From Pelobates cultripes (taxonomy: Eukaryota; Chordata; Amphibia; Anura; Pelobatidae), in the NCBI GenBank assembly GCA_933207985.1, contig OW240916.1, forward strand, positions 317,559,472-317,623,471: a DNA stretch of 64,000 nt. Direction: 5' to 3'. Of the stretch, positions 20,414 to 32,539 are shown in pieces. The notes beneath the pieces were generated by a model. The model saw only the letters and a list, made by a program, of their open reading frames with translations, was not told the origin of the DNA and searched no databases. Position numbers and translations under genes: made by a program. Position 1 is the stretch's first letter. Every line of letters begins with the position of its first letter.

Positions 20414-20620
20414 AGAATTGGTGTCATTTTGTGCTGGGTTAAGGGGATACTGTTTCTGACAGAGAGGGGTGACTCCCAGTAGGAAAGTCACTTTGACTGG
20501 GGGTACAGAGAGTCTGCCTGTTTCTGTCTTCCCTGTTGCCCATAGAGAGTTGGGTACTGAGGTCAAGTCAATTCTAGAGGGTCCAGCTATGTCGGGAATA
20601 GTTAAAGTGTGCAGGGATAC
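20414..20620 (-). pseudogene. pol: Endogenous retroviral RT N-terminus
   Basis: Minus-strand frame with SVPNSLWATG...PVKVTFLLGVTPLCQKQYPLNPAQ, the characteristic entry segment of gammaretrovirus-type RT. Homology stops at 20414 where the LINE patch begins. The preceding stretch toward gag is too short and broken to define a protease. Confidence 0.8.
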
Positions 20621-20995
20621 GGGTTGTCAATTTCCTATGGGGAAGCAGCAGTATCTTGTAAAGGAGGGGTAAGCGGGGGACCCTGCTGGTGCAATCTGAC
20701 TGTCAGGTTTACTGCGAGGAGGACATTTACAATTTCGCTTGATGTGCCCTTTTCTCCCACGGTTCCAACATTCTACTTGCTGGCGGCAGTCACAGCCATA
20801 AGGTTTCTTGCGTGTATTAGAATTAGCCTCTACCCCCATGGTTACTTTAACTAAATCAGAGAAATTGAGTCCCCTCCATTCAGGGTGAGCTGCCTGAAGG
20901 GCAGTGCGTAAGGGATGGTGTAGACCATCCATAAAACAGTTAACAAGGTATCTGACCTATTGGGGGTCTAATTCAGAGTATCCTAATGACTCCCA
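20621..20995 (-). pseudogene. gag: Endogenous retroviral gag (capsid end and nucleocapsid)
   Basis: Minus-strand frame from a capsid-like GWESLGYSELDPQ segment through HHPLRTALQAAHPEW to a basic nucleocapsid with one zinc-knuckle-like box, CWNRGRKGHIKRNC. The second cysteine is replaced by arginine, so the knuckle would not fold. A stop lies upstream of the Met at 20932. Truncated at its N-terminal side near 21000. Confidence 0.8.
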
Positions 20996-21540
20996 GCCTA
21001 TCTGAAGGCTGGCAAAAACATTTTTTCCACAGATTCCTCTATGTACAATATATTTATTTTATTATTATTATTTTTATTTTTACACTTTTAGGTGTCAGGG
21101 GGACTGTCTGGCAGCTTAGACAGTCCCCCTGCTGGCATGATCACATGGCCCTGGAGTGCCGGAGAGGTCGGGGCTGCTGCAGGGGCACTGCTGGGGTCTC
21201 GGCCAGGCCCCCCCCCCCGACTGGGATCGCTACGGATTGCCGGTCCAGGTGAGTACAGGGGTCATTAACGACCAATTTTTGTCGGATGTACCCAGTATGT
21301 CCGAAGTCGGGAAGGGGTTAAACTGTTTGACTACTTACTCTGGTAATGTGCCACGGCACTCTTGGTACCATGACCACTACAGAGAGCTGTAGTGGTTATT
21401 GTGCCTGGATTGTTTCTTTAAATAACCTTCCAGTGCCACTCCTGAGATTAGGTTCTGGATCCGCCCCGTGTTTAAGTTGCAGTGACACACTGTGTCTGTG
21501 TATAATGGGAAAAATTGTTGCTCCTAAGAATTGTTTTTAA
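20996..21540. other. Unassigned spacer with hairpin and common repeat
   Basis: No gene. An AT microsatellite-like stretch (21045-21090) precedes a hairpin of GGGGGACTGTCT with AGACAGTCCCCC around 21098-21130. A segment at 21340-21415 (AGAGAGCTGTAGTGGTTATTGTGCCTGGA) looks like a short dispersed repeat. Confidence 0.5.
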
Positions 21541-22589
21541 ATCGGGACTATATCAATATAACAGGCGGCAAAAGCAACAAAACTCTCAAATTGTATTATT
21601 CGTATTTCTTTAATTAAAAATAAAATAGTAGAGGGGCTTCTTGTCTACCACCATCATAGATAGGAGATATTGAGATAAAATGACCCACCCTTAAATCAAG
21701 GGGTTTGATCCCTTATTGAACAGAAAATAATTATTGGAGGGAAAATATTTTGGTTCCTAAAACATAACTTTTAATAAGTACAATTAAAATGAATCCTGAT
21801 AGAAATATATATTTAGAATATTATACAGAAAAAGAGTAAATTCACTTCTAATTTAAAAGTCGAGAAAAATAAGAAAAACAATAGGTTAAAAAAAATTATC
21901 TTTTTAGTAATAGATATAATATAAAAGTAGGAAAGTTTCTATCCAAACATATTTGATAACAGAGTTTTCAATATTTGATTGGAAGTGGATTCAGTTTTAT
22001 TCATTCGGGAGTTTAGGCACAAAAGGAAGGTGATTATGTTAAAGAGCGACAAGTTTGATACAAATTGAATAAGCTGTCTGAGAAGTATCTATTTACTTTG
22101 TGGATAAGAAATCCGTGCATCAAATCCACCACTAGATGTCACTAAATCACCGTTATGATTTTAAAATAGAACCATTTCAAGGAATTCATTTGTTACTATG
22201 CTATACCTCTAATTTTGCAAAAGGAATTTAACTGTTTGAATATGACAACCAAATATCTATATTAACATGGGATAGCAGGCACAAATGGTATATTCCGGCT
22301 CAATGTCCAGGGAGTAAATTGCACACCATGCGCAGGTAGAGATTAGATGCAACATAGACCTTACACGTATCCCTAGGCCTTGTCCTGTGTGGGACATGCT
22401 GTGTCTGTGCAAACTGTGAATCCAGATTCTCCCGTGGGTGCTCTCAGCAACCGCAATCAGCTGGTGGCTGTTAGCAATCAGACAGACTGTCGGAGGATAC
22501 ATCAAATAAACCTCCTCATTATTGGGCAAATTACTCCACACAATACACATGGTACGCCAAAGATGGACCCTACATGATTCAGCTATAAT
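21541..22589 (-). other. AT-rich region, possible PLE internal sequence
   Basis: No gene recognised. In reverse complement the part at 22589-22255 follows directly from the PLE-like ribozyme relic at 23730-23689, because the solo LTR between them is a later insertion. It may therefore be the 5' part of a minus-strand PLE. The frame at 22550-22257 shows no known motif. Confidence 0.3.
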
Positions 22590-22594
22590 AGTCT

Positions 22595-23681
22595 TGTTAC
22601 GTCTCCCCCGGTATGCGAGGGGTTACAGCCGTATGAGACGTTCCCTTACCGAATGCGAAGGCAGCCACTGCGTGTTACAAAACACTGAACAGTAGCCGTA
22701 CGGATGCAGCAGTTCCCTAGTAACCGAAGAGCCAGTATACGAATGCAATATTCCTCCCAAATAGCCGAACAGCCACCATACGAATCAAGTATTCCTCCAA
22801 AGAGCTGAACACGCTTACTCCATACGAATAATCCCCCCAAAGACGAGACACAGCTCCGTATTGAGGGTCAGCAGGAATCTGTTTAATGAGGGCTACATGC
22901 CTGGCTTTTATGCAAGTCCCTCACCCGGTGGTCACTCCCCTCGGGGACCGAATGGGGGACTGTGACAAGGACAATACATTAGCCAATCACAGAAGACACA
23001 ATAAGCCATTCCTCTTTTCTTGCCCAGAACACCCTGCTCTGCCCGGGAAGATAATTGTGAAGTAATTCAATTATCTCCCTGGATAGAGCCTAAACGCCAT
23101 TTTGAGTACTAAAAACACAAGTACATAAAAATACATAAAATTCTATAACTGTTACATTTTACACATTTTTATAGGCATTCCACATGTCCCCAGATAGCTA
23201 GGATCTGAGCGCACCAAAGTACCGAATAGCGCTCAGATCCTATACACACAGTCTAATCGCCATGGAGCCAAAGTGTTCACACAGTCAGTTTTCATACGAA
23301 TGGGCTCCACGGGATTCCTATCTGGGGTACGGTGTATTCTGTTTAAATCCACCGAATATAGAGTCATTCGTGCCAATCTACCGAACAAGAAGGGAGGTCG
23401 GCGGCTTCAGTGGTGTTCGTGCCAAAATGTGTCCGTTTTTAGTTCCATGAGATAGGCGTCGAACACCGCTGTGCGTTCGTGTGTTTTAAAATGTCCGCGA
23501 CCTCGTGTTTGACATTCGAATGGCGGCCAAGAGGTTAATCAGCAGCACACTCCTCTACTGGGTGGCCGGCCGTTCGGTAGTTTGTTCGGTTATAAACAGG
23601 GGAATGCCAACGAGAAAAACGAATTAAATAAACGAACAAGCCATACGGTTATTTTATTCTAAGACAGAGGGATCTGTCACA
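22595..23681 (-). mobile_element. Solo LTR, 1087 bp, with 5-bp target duplication
   Basis: Bounded by TG (22595) and CA (23681) and flanked on both sides by AGTCT (22590-22594 and 23682-23686). Read on the minus strand it has a poly(A)-signal-like AATAAA near the expected R region (around 23652). Segments such as CGCCATGGAGCC...ACGAATGGGCTCCA recur in diverged form near 39148-39195, so a family of related LTRs is present. No internal sequence remains, as expected after LTR-LTR recombination. Confidence 0.85.
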
Positions 23682-23688
23682 AGTCTCT

Positions 23689-23745
23689 AGGTCAATGAGT
23701 TTCGTCCATCGTACAGGACTTTATCAAGATTTTAACTGACAGAAG
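23689..23745 (-). ncRNA. Degenerate hammerhead-like motif of a minus-strand PLE
   Basis: The reverse complement reads CTTGATAAAGTCC-loop-GGACGAAACTCATTGACC: a stem II of GTCC/GGAC, an intact GAAAC, but two changes from CTGATGA and no clean GTC at the cleavage site. Most likely an inactive relic. Confidence 0.5.
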
Positions 23746-23929
23746 AGAACATGTAGGAAGCTATAGGTATATATGCGAAGAATCTCTAGGACAGATATTA
23801 GGGAATAACCCTTGTGGAGAATTTAGATAAGAGAACGAGAGAACATGATTTGTCCAAATAGTATCACTGATATAATAAAGATGACAAATGTAAAATCTAG
23901 CATTTAATAAGTATAATTAAAAAAGGTAA

Positions 23930-24259
<330 letters not shown>

Positions 24260-24415
24260 TAAGGGAAATGTATTACTCATAGTTCACATTTCAAATAAAG
24301 TACATACATATCCTTTACATTTATGAAACTTAACCTAATAGAAAGTCATTATTTTAGTGATTTAAGTCTAAATTAGGTGGTTTAAGCCTATATTTCAGTT
24401 GATTTACAGCTTTAA

Positions 24416-24622
<207 letters not shown>

Positions 24623-24987
24623 TAATTACAGTATCTCACAAAAGTGAGTACACCCCTCATATTTTTGTAAATATTTTATTATATCTTTTCATGGGACAAC
24701 ACTGAAGAAATGACACTCTGCTACACTGTAAAGCAACAATGTAATGTATAACAGTGTAAATTTGCTGTCCCCTCAAAATAACTCAACACACAGCAATTAA
24801 TGTCTAAACCGTTGTTTTACACAAAAGTGAGTACACCCCTAAGTGGAAATGTCCAAATTGGGCCCAATTAGCCATTTTCCCTCCCCGATGTCATGTGACT
24901 CATGGTCTCAGGTGTGAATGGGGAGCAGGTGTGTTAAATTTGGTGTAATCGCTCACACACTCTCATACTGGTCACTGGAAGTTCAAC

Positions 24988-25380
24988 ATGGCACCTCATC
25001 GCAAAGAACTCTCTGAGGATCTGAAAAAAAGAGTTGTTGCTCTACTTAAAGATGGCCTAGGCTATAAGAAGATTGCCAAGACCCTGAAACTGAGCTGCAG
25101 CACAGTGGACAAGACCATACAGTGGTTTCACTCAGAACAGGCCTTGCCATGGTCGACCAAAGAAGTTGAGTGCACATGCTCAGCATCATATCCATAGGTT
25201 GTGTGGGAAATAGACATATGAGTGCTGCCAGCATTGCTGCAGAGGTTGAAGGGGTGAGAGGTCAGCCTGTCAGTGCTCAGATCATACGCTGCACACTGCA
25301 TCAAATTGGTCTGCATGACTGTCGTCCCAGAAGGAAGCCTCTTCTAAAGATGATGCACAAGAAAGCCTGCAAACAGTTTG
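24988..25380 (+). pseudogene. Tc1 transposase, N-terminal half
   Basis: Starts at an ATG in good context with the N-terminal paired-like helix-turn-helix (RKELSEDLKKRVVALLKDG, YKKIAKTLKLSCSTV). It then changes frame near 25160 to the second DNA-binding helix region (ASIAAEVEG...VSAQIIRCTLHQIG). It ends at the ERV insertion point within KKACKQF. Confidence 0.9.
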
Positions 25381-25895
25381 TGAAAGGTAAATCTGCTACT
25401 CTGGTGACTCGGTCCCTCTGGTCACTATTCTCCAACCCTCAATTGTCAGCTGAATATTCAGGGAAGATTTTTATGGAAGCGTATTAACCAGACACACACT
25501 TTTTGCTTTCCATAAGCTTCTGATCGTTTATTCAAGATTCGCTATATTTATACTATACTTGTCACGAATATTGGTTACAAAAGGTTACAAAAAGGTTACA
25601 CAAGATACATAAAAGAGGAAGTAGTTTCTGCTGTTACATTCAATAATCTAATCTTACAAAATATCACATATACATTGTGGTTAGGCATTTCCTGATACAT
25701 AGAAACTGTCATAGCTTGTGACTTCCTTTCAATTATGTTTTGCAAGTTCTGAAAAGAGCTTGCTACTAAATTTACAAAATAATTCAATTTATACAATACT
25801 GACAGATTAATTGTTTAACCCCTTAAGGACCAAATTTCTGGAATAAAAGGGAATCATGACATGTCATGTGTCCTTAAGGGGTCAATATTCCTTCA
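25381..25895 (-). repeat. 3' LTR of the Tc1-nested ERV
   Basis: TG...CA ends on the plus strand (TGAAAGGTAAAT to TATTCCTTCA). On the minus strand an AATAAA (reverse complement of TTTATT at about 25530) lies in the expected R region. The U3 end contains a TTAA-type MITE (25815-25885). Confidence 0.95.
25815..25885. mobile_element. TTAA-target MITE inside LTR U3 (copy in 3' LTR)
   Basis: Begins TTAACCCCTTAAGGACC and ends GTCCTTAAGGGGTCAA, with the shared middle (CTGGAATAAAAGGGAATCATGACATGT). The final TTAA is mutated to TCAA. The same MITE occurs free at 54423-54502, 56311-56390 and 57311-57388. Confidence 0.9.
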
Positions 25896-25908
25896 TTTTC
25901 CCCTCTTT
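25896..25908 (-). other. Polypurine tract of the ERV
   Basis: The minus strand reads AAAGAGGGGAAAA immediately before the 3' LTR TG, the normal position for the plus-strand primer. Confidence 0.85.
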
Positions 25909-26070
25909 GAGCAATATCTTGCTCATACCCTATTTAAGGAGTCCTGGTCAGACAACCAGCCATCTGCCATGGTATATTCAGGATTGCTAGCCAATCCTGC
26001 AGGTTTTTCATTATGTCTTCGGCCACTATTCACATAGCATAGGACTAGGCATCTGACCAGTACCACAAAT

Positions 26071-27440
26071 TTATAGATCTGTATCAGCATGTTCACCATT
26101 GCTTCGGTTATGTGTATACATTTGGAGATACTCATCATAGCAAGCTGGGGATTTTACAGGAACAGTGTCGCGTGTATGTTTGTAAATGCAGAATACAATA
26201 ATCTTGAAAATAGCATAAACAAGTAGAGCAAGGATCAGAACCATAACAATAATTATTGCAATATTCTTTAGCCAGTCTAGGATACTGTCAAACTTAAACA
26301 TATCTGCCCATGGGTGATCAATACCTGAATTCCTCTTCATTTCTATGGACAGGTCTTCTAATTTCTTTATAGCTAGGGTTACTTTACCATTAGGGCCAGT
26401 GTTCTCTGCAATATAGGTACAACAAACACCGGAGTCAAGTAATTTACAGACTCCTCCCTTTTCTGCTAAAATCATATCAAGGGCCATTCTATTCTGGAAA
26501 GTCATTTGTGAGGTAGCCTGTAATTGTTCAGCAAGACCTTGTAATGCATCTCGTGTGTAATTTACAAATCTTTGCTGATTATAATATATATAATTAATCC
26601 AGTTAACATTCTTGTTAGCTGTTATAATGGGAAATATTGATTCAAATCCTGCTGCCACCTCGTCTCTAGCTTTAAATTCATTAGGGACCCCTCTTGGAAT
26701 ACCAATGGCATCTAGATAGATATGTGGGTCGAAACTACCTTGTGGGGACTCCCTTTTCCTTCTTGTGGAATCAGTTACAACCTTAATTTCAGGGAGAGAG
26801 TCGCCAAATATATGGAGGGGCATGATTATTTTGGCTGGGGCACATTCTCCTCTCCAGGGGGTGGGGAGTCTAGAACGTATTTTCATATCTCCACATATTC
26901 AATAAACATCTCCCACAGATTGTGTTTGATTCACTAAGGTAATATTACTGTAGGCGGAGCAGAATCCTGAAGAAAAGTTATCAAATGGTTTACCAACCTT
27001 ACCATTATTATTTCCCTGAAAACAAGTATAATTACCTGGGTATACTGAGACAACATCATTTAATTTAAACTTGGGTTCACCAATAGGGTGACCCTTTTTC
27101 CATTCTTCACATCCTGTAGTATTAACAGTGGTACCTGAAAACAAACTTAGGAAACATTCCCAGTACTCATCAGGGACATGTAAAGGTACAGTTCCTAGAT
27201 GAGGTCTGGCACTACCACATACATAACAGTTTGACCTATTGTTGGAATGGGCATTATATCTCATCCATTCCAGCCATAGGTTTGTATCTGTATACCCTGT
27301 TTCTAACGCTATGGTATCTACAAACGTGGGATCTGCTATGGCCATCATACCATCATACCATCGGTTAACATTCTCCCAAGACAGAGAAATTTCCACATTA
27401 TGGCATTCCCAAGCAATCATGTGGTCTACAAGAAACAGAA
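26071..27440 (-). pseudogene. env: Endogenous retroviral env, nearly complete, one in-frame stop
   Basis: The envelope frame is open from a splice-acceptor-like pyrimidine tract ending TTGTAG (about 27426) to 26071, apart from one TGA (about 26899-26901). The surface part has a CxxC box (CYVC), several N-x-S/T sequons and paired cysteines. A basic RRKR furin-type site divides the subunits; the transmembrane part has a helical region, an immunosuppressive-like segment followed by CX7CC (one residue longer than usual CX6CC), a membrane anchor around codons 210-235 of the downstream frame and a cytoplasmic tail. No signal peptide is in this frame, so a spliced upstream exon may supply it. Confidence 0.9.
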
Positions 27441-27546
27441 ACTCAGCAGAAAAAAAACAAAACAAAAAACACTTAATACTTTTGCAGACAGATATATAGA
27501 AATGGATGTTTAAGACAGAATGGAACTTGGGCTTATAGCAACTATA

Positions 27547-27705
27547 TTATTGCACAACCAGGACCTTGCGTCCTATATCTTTTAACCATTTCCCTATTCC
27601 AAAAGTCCAGTCAAAACCAGTCATATCCTCACGCAATTCCTCAAAACATGGGAATCCATCCTTGGCACACTCAACATATATCAAAGAGACACATAGTACA
27701 TCCAT
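27547..27705 (-). CDS. Small 52-codon ORF upstream of env, unknown
   Basis: ATG at 27705-27703, stop at 27549-27547. It has a hydrophobic N-terminus (VLCVSLIYV), two cysteines and an amphipathic Trp-rich C-terminal part (FDWTFGIGKWLKDIG). The latter loosely resembles the membrane-proximal segment of the env relic at 17.5 kb. It could be an env leader exon or a piece of another envelope. No function is assigned. Confidence 0.3.
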   Translation of the reverse strand: MDVLCVSLIYVECAKDGFPCFEELREDMTGFDWTFGIGKWLKDIGRKVLVVQ

Positions 27706-28635
27706 CCCTGGGTCAGCTAACACTTCCTCTCTCTCTGGCTAACTCTACAAAAATAAAAATAGTTCAATAGTTCAGCATAGTTCAGAAAAATAGAATAAGT
27801 CTTATATAAAGAAATCAGTTTAGACACCAGACATTTTGTTCCGTAAAATGGCTAGGGTAGCAATATGGCTGACAACAAGGCAATGTCAGCTTCCACATAG
27901 TTCTTCTTTTGTTTGCTGGATTTTCACCACAAAGCTCTGTGCAACACCTCAATGGTTGAAAGGGTTATTACAGAACCAGCAGTATTAGACAGCACTGCAC
28001 CTTCAGGACTTTCCAGGTTCTTGCGTGCAAAGTTTATGTCCTCATAAATAAGTATCTCAGTTTCTTCGGCCTGCATGGATAATGACCAAACAGATGTAAT
28101 TGCAAAATACTTATTGCATGGTCAGCCAGAGAGATTGGTGTGTAGTCCCAGAAATCAGGCGGCACAAACACTCCAGGACGGTCTCTACAATCATACAAAC
28201 ACAAGGATCAATACAACATCAATTAATTAATTACCTAGGCTAAAACTTAAATTAGAGATTAAGGTTAAACCCTTAATTTGTGTAACATGTACTTCTCTTA
28301 TCTTTGCTTATATTTTATGCAATCTGTCTTCTATGAAGTTTTACATAATATCCCTTTGGAATGCCTTTGTACGGATGAGAGAAGCACTCACTCTATAGAA
28401 ATCCTTGTTAGGATGAATATTAAAACACTAACATATACATATGGGGATAATTCCCAATAACACTCTGTTCCTAAACTGGAACCTTGATTTGATATTCAAA
28501 ATTAATTACTTTAATACTCCTGAATAATTCAATACTCTTGGATTAACACCTAAAACTATATAAAATATTACAAACATGAACCATCTGTGTATTAGGCTGG
28601 GGTTGTTGGGTGTGGGTATAGGTTGGAAGCTATAG

Positions 28636-28830
28636 TTGGTATTGAGAAATCTGTGGGGGTGGGTTTGGGCACTCATTTTTCCAGTGACCCTGCTATCCAC
28701 AATTAGAACAGTGTGTTCCACCAATGCTGAAGTTGTTACCTCTACAAAAGTTAGACCCTTTGACCAAATCCTCTACCTCTGCCTTTATTCCATATGCAGG
28801 ATGGGATTACCTAACTCACACCCCCCTCTT
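28636..28830 (-). pseudogene. gag: Gag nucleocapsid remnant of the Tc1-nested ERV
   Basis: Minus-strand frame with a capsid-end-like segment (AYGIKAEVEDLVKG) followed by a CCHC zinc knuckle with correct C-x2-C-x4-H-x4-C spacing. The codon two before the knuckle's QGH is a stop (TAG), so the protein is broken inside its zinc finger. It is followed by a Pro/Gln-rich stretch. Upstream the frame is closed by a stop near 28815. Confidence 0.7.
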
Positions 28831-31800
28831 TGTGTACCACACAGATATAATATTAATAAGCTTTTAAAGGTTGAATGGATAGTTACATTTTGTATATAAA
28901 GCAAGGTTGTCTAGGGGTATATACATCGACAATGAAAGCATAGCCTTCATATAGGGCTTGCAATACTGACAGTCTGTGCCATGAGCGTAATGCAGACATG
29001 CGGTTAGGTACTTTTCCATTATAATATATTGAAAACACTAAGACCTTGCAAATTTTTAAAACACATATTGCTTCCTGTACCTGGTGCCGTGCAAGGATGT
29101 AGTTGGGACATATTTCAAATTGAGTATCAAAAGTCTAACCATAAAACTAAATGTTATACGCTTATCAAGAAAACAAGTTTAACCCGTTAGTGCATACTTT
29201 GGATAGCCTCTTTGCATAATTTGGCACCTAGTGAGATTATTATATTATTTATTAATCCTCTTCTGGATCTGCAAAATGCTTTCAAATTACCCATACAAAT
29301 ATAATACAGTAGTTTAGGAGATTACAATTACCTCACTTATAAATTTCAGAAATTGTCTAATCTCTATTAAAAATACCATGTTATTATTACCCCATAATCA
29401 ATGACGCATACTAGATGAATCTTACTTTGACACAAACAATGCAATATACTTTAAAAGTAGAGTTAGCTCTGAGCTGGACAATACTCCCCTATTAGAACTC
29501 CTTTATGAGGGAGAGCCATCTTGTCCATTCAATCCTTTTTATCAGTAAAAGAATGACTTTTAGGATTAATCAATTTGCAAATGGAAACGTGGATCCACGA
29601 TTTGAACAGCAGAAGTTTGCGGGGCCATTTTCACGTGGGATGTAACAAGCGCTTTTCTTGCTCCAGGAGTGATAGCATATAATTGTTTCATTCTAGCCGG
29701 CTGGACAGCATTTCACCTTTTGTAAAAACACTAAATGCTTGCGTTAATGATATGCAAATCACTCTGCTAGTTAAACTCCTACACAATGGACAATAAAATA
29801 CATGAAACACATAACACACCAATTCATTTCAAACCATATAACTCATACTCAGCATTCAATGTAATATTACACGTCATCTCACAAAACAGACATCCCACAA
29901 AACAGACGTATCAGAAAACACATAATGGATACCCAGCAGAAATGCCAATACAGAAAACACATTCATGGGCACGCAACTACACACTCTGTGTCCCTCCTAG
30001 GAAACACGGGTAGACACAATATGAAAGCAGTCTTAAACTAACACCTCCAAATCTCCATTCCCATATAGCTATATCAGAACACAACACAGAGCCTCTCTAA
30101 GCTCATAGAACTACTCCAACTACCCTTGGCCAAAACACTAGTATTCAACAGCTAATAAAACAGTTATTTGCTGGGTTATTTGACTGGCATTTTTATCAGT
30201 ATCATTAGACTGAGACAAACTGATTCAAATATAATTTAAAACAACACAGCAACATATAAATTAAACCACTTTCCAGTTAAGCTGCACACTTCACACATTA
30301 TCACAGTCACCATTTACACAGAATAAACAGTTAACAGCTGTACTCAGAACATATTATTGTAAGGTATACCAATTTTAGTTTGTATTAGATTTATTTTAGG
30401 GATTCTTATGTATACTTTATTTTTTTTTAATTCTTATTAACTTCATTACTTTAATCTACTATAGTATTGTATATAGAGAAAGGATACATTTATATAGCAC
30501 GCTCATAACTCAAATATTTGTATGAAACTTCCATTAACTAATCTGAGATGATACTGCATCAACTTAAATCTTATAGAAATTGAGCAAACATTTGGACCAG
30601 ATTACACAGACATGGTTTCACCAGAATCTTACAGAATTCTCAGAGACTTAAAAAATGTATAGACCGGTCAGTCTCCAAGAGCCTTTGTAACACAGGTAAA
30701 AACCTTTGTCCATGAGCTCTGATCCAGGCTATATACCACAATTTAAAAGAACACATATAATGTGAGACATAGAAGACACAAAACATATGCAGTAGCTGAA
30801 TCATTTAAAGCATCTGTAGCAATAAAAAGGTTAGCTTATGGCACAAAATAAAGCATGTGTTGGACCGCTGAAAATGTAAATATTGCTCTCTTATTTACAA
30901 ACAAAAATCATATTAACAGTATGGATCCTCTGCAACAAACACACAGGGCATGGAAGATGTGCTGATTGGTGTTCTATACAATTAATCCCATACGGGGAAT
31001 TAACTTTCAAATACTAATGAAGTGACATTTTGTCTCAGTATAAAAATACTGAGCTCATCATGCAAACAATGCAACACATTTACACTATCCCACTCTCATA
31101 GAAAGTGTAGTGGGCTTATGGTATTAAAGTAACAATCATACCAGGCACACAGATCCCATGTGAAATAACTTGCAATAAAACAGAGTAATAAACTTATACT
31201 TCTATGCGACAGAAAGAATAAAGCAAAAGATTTAAGTAGGTCTATCAGGCAAAACCTGTGAGACAGTTCTTTTCTAATATACAGTACTGCTATCATATAT
31301 ATATGTATATATATTGGTCACTCAGGACCTGAACTCACATTTCCCATACTGCTGACTCAGGGTGGACACACTACTAACTTACCAAAGTGTGTCCCCAATA
31401 TAGACAATCACCCAATTGATGGAGAATCATTGTTTGCAATAAAGACATGGACACTACAAATGTGCTTTAACAAGATTCTCAGTGAGTATATTTTCAGGGC
31501 TAGCATATAAAGCAAAAAGAGTTTAACTATTTCATATCCTTACAGTCAGCACTAATGATTATAAACCTTATTTAAGCATAAAATACATATGAACAAGAAA
31601 AGTTAACTACTTCATATTCTTGCATGGTAATTTCCCATTCCTAGGACAAATCTTTCAAACACTTATTCACACTCACAACCAGACTTAACTAATGACAATT
31701 AGAGGGTGGACAAGGTGAACCTGAAATTCTCTGTCTATATCACTTTATAGACGTCCTTTTATCTATCTAATTCTCTTATTAGACCTTCTCTAGTTCACTT

Positions 31801-32002
31801 ACTAGAAATACATATATCTCTCTGTCTAGTTCCCTTACTAGACTAATTTAATGGGACCTAATGTAAAACTGAGTCACATAAAACACATATACTAAATAAC
31901 CTTTCCTAAAATGATGTAGACTTACAAAACCATGGGGATCATAGATTCAGGGCGTCAAGATAGACACAAGGAATTACTACTCACCCAAAATGGTTTGGCT
32001 AC
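28831..32002 (-). other. ERV leader and unassigned internal region
   Basis: About 3.2 kb of AT-rich DNA between the primer site and the gag remnant with no recognisable retroviral protein. A 41-codon minus-strand frame (29691-29566, MKQLYAITPGARK...) is noted without assignment. A short TATATATG microsatellite lies near 31295-31312. Confidence 0.5.
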
Positions 32003-32021
32003 AATCCCACTTCTGACACCA
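32003..32021 (-). promoter_or_regulatory. Primer-binding site, tRNA-Leu type
   Basis: The minus strand reads TGGTGTCAGAAGTGGGATT three bases after the 5' LTR end. Its plus-strand complement ends CACTTCTGACACCA, matching the 3' end expected of a leucine tRNA with CCA. Confidence 0.85.
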
Positions 32022-32024
32022 AGC

Positions 32025-32539
32025 TGAAAGGTAAATCTGCTACTCTGGTGACTCGGTCCCTCTGGTCACTATTCTCCAACCCTCAATTGTCAGCTGAATA
32101 TTCAGGGAAGATTTTTATGGAAGCGTATTAACCAGACACACACTTTTAGCTTTCCATAATCTTCTGATCGTTTATTCAAGATTCGCTATATTTATACTAT
32201 ACTTGTCACGAATATTTTTTACAAAAGGTTACAAAAAGGTTACACAAGATACATAAAAGAGGAAGTAGTTTCTGCTGTTACATTCAATAATCTAATCTTA
32301 CAAAATATCACATATACATTGTGGTTAGGCATTTCCTGATACATAGAAACTGTCATAGCTTGTGACTTCCTTTCAATTATGTTTTGCAAGTTCTGAAAAG
32401 AGCTTGCTACTACATTTACAAAATAATTCAATTTATACAATACTGACAGATTAATTGTTTAACCCCTTAAGGACCAAATTTCTGGAATAAAAGGGAATCA
32501 TGACATGTCACGTGTCCTTAAGGGGTCAATATTCCTTCA
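32025..32539 (-). repeat. 5' LTR of the Tc1-nested ERV
   Basis: Same length and nearly the same sequence as 25381-25895; it includes the same internal MITE at 32459-32529. It drives the minus-strand transcript. Confidence 0.95.

Larger units (their letters stand above)
17200..20995 (-). mobile_element. Old endogenous retrovirus, minus strand (gag-pol-env remnants)
   Basis: In reverse complement the order is gag CA/NC (20995-20627), start of RT (about 20570-20414), a foreign LINE patch (20413-20216), RNase H (20215-19601), integrase (about 19390-18661) and env (18664-17430). LTRs were not identified: right of gag the homology stops near 20995-21040, and left of env it fades by about 17400. 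Many frame breaks show an old, inactive copy. Confidence 0.85.
25381..32539 (-). mobile_element. Endogenous retrovirus with paired LTRs, inserted in Tc1 transposase
   Basis: Minus-strand provirus with two 515 bp LTRs (25381-25895 and 32025-32539), TTTG/TTTC short flanking repeats consistent with a 4-bp target duplication, a tRNA-Leu-type primer site and a purine tract next to the 3' LTR. By eye the LTRs differ at about six positions with no indel, so integration is fairly recent compared with the older ERV at 17-21 kb. Internally only a nucleocapsid remnant and env are recognisable. No pol was found in 27720-32000, so the provirus is internally deleted or env-centred. Confidence 0.9.

Noticed and set aside
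25170..25487. Transposase frame running past 25381
   Set aside because: The part beyond 25380 is ERV LTR sequence, so the fused tail is not real transposase.
27239..27499. Plus-strand frame opposite env
   Set aside because: Shadow of the minus-strand envelope frame.
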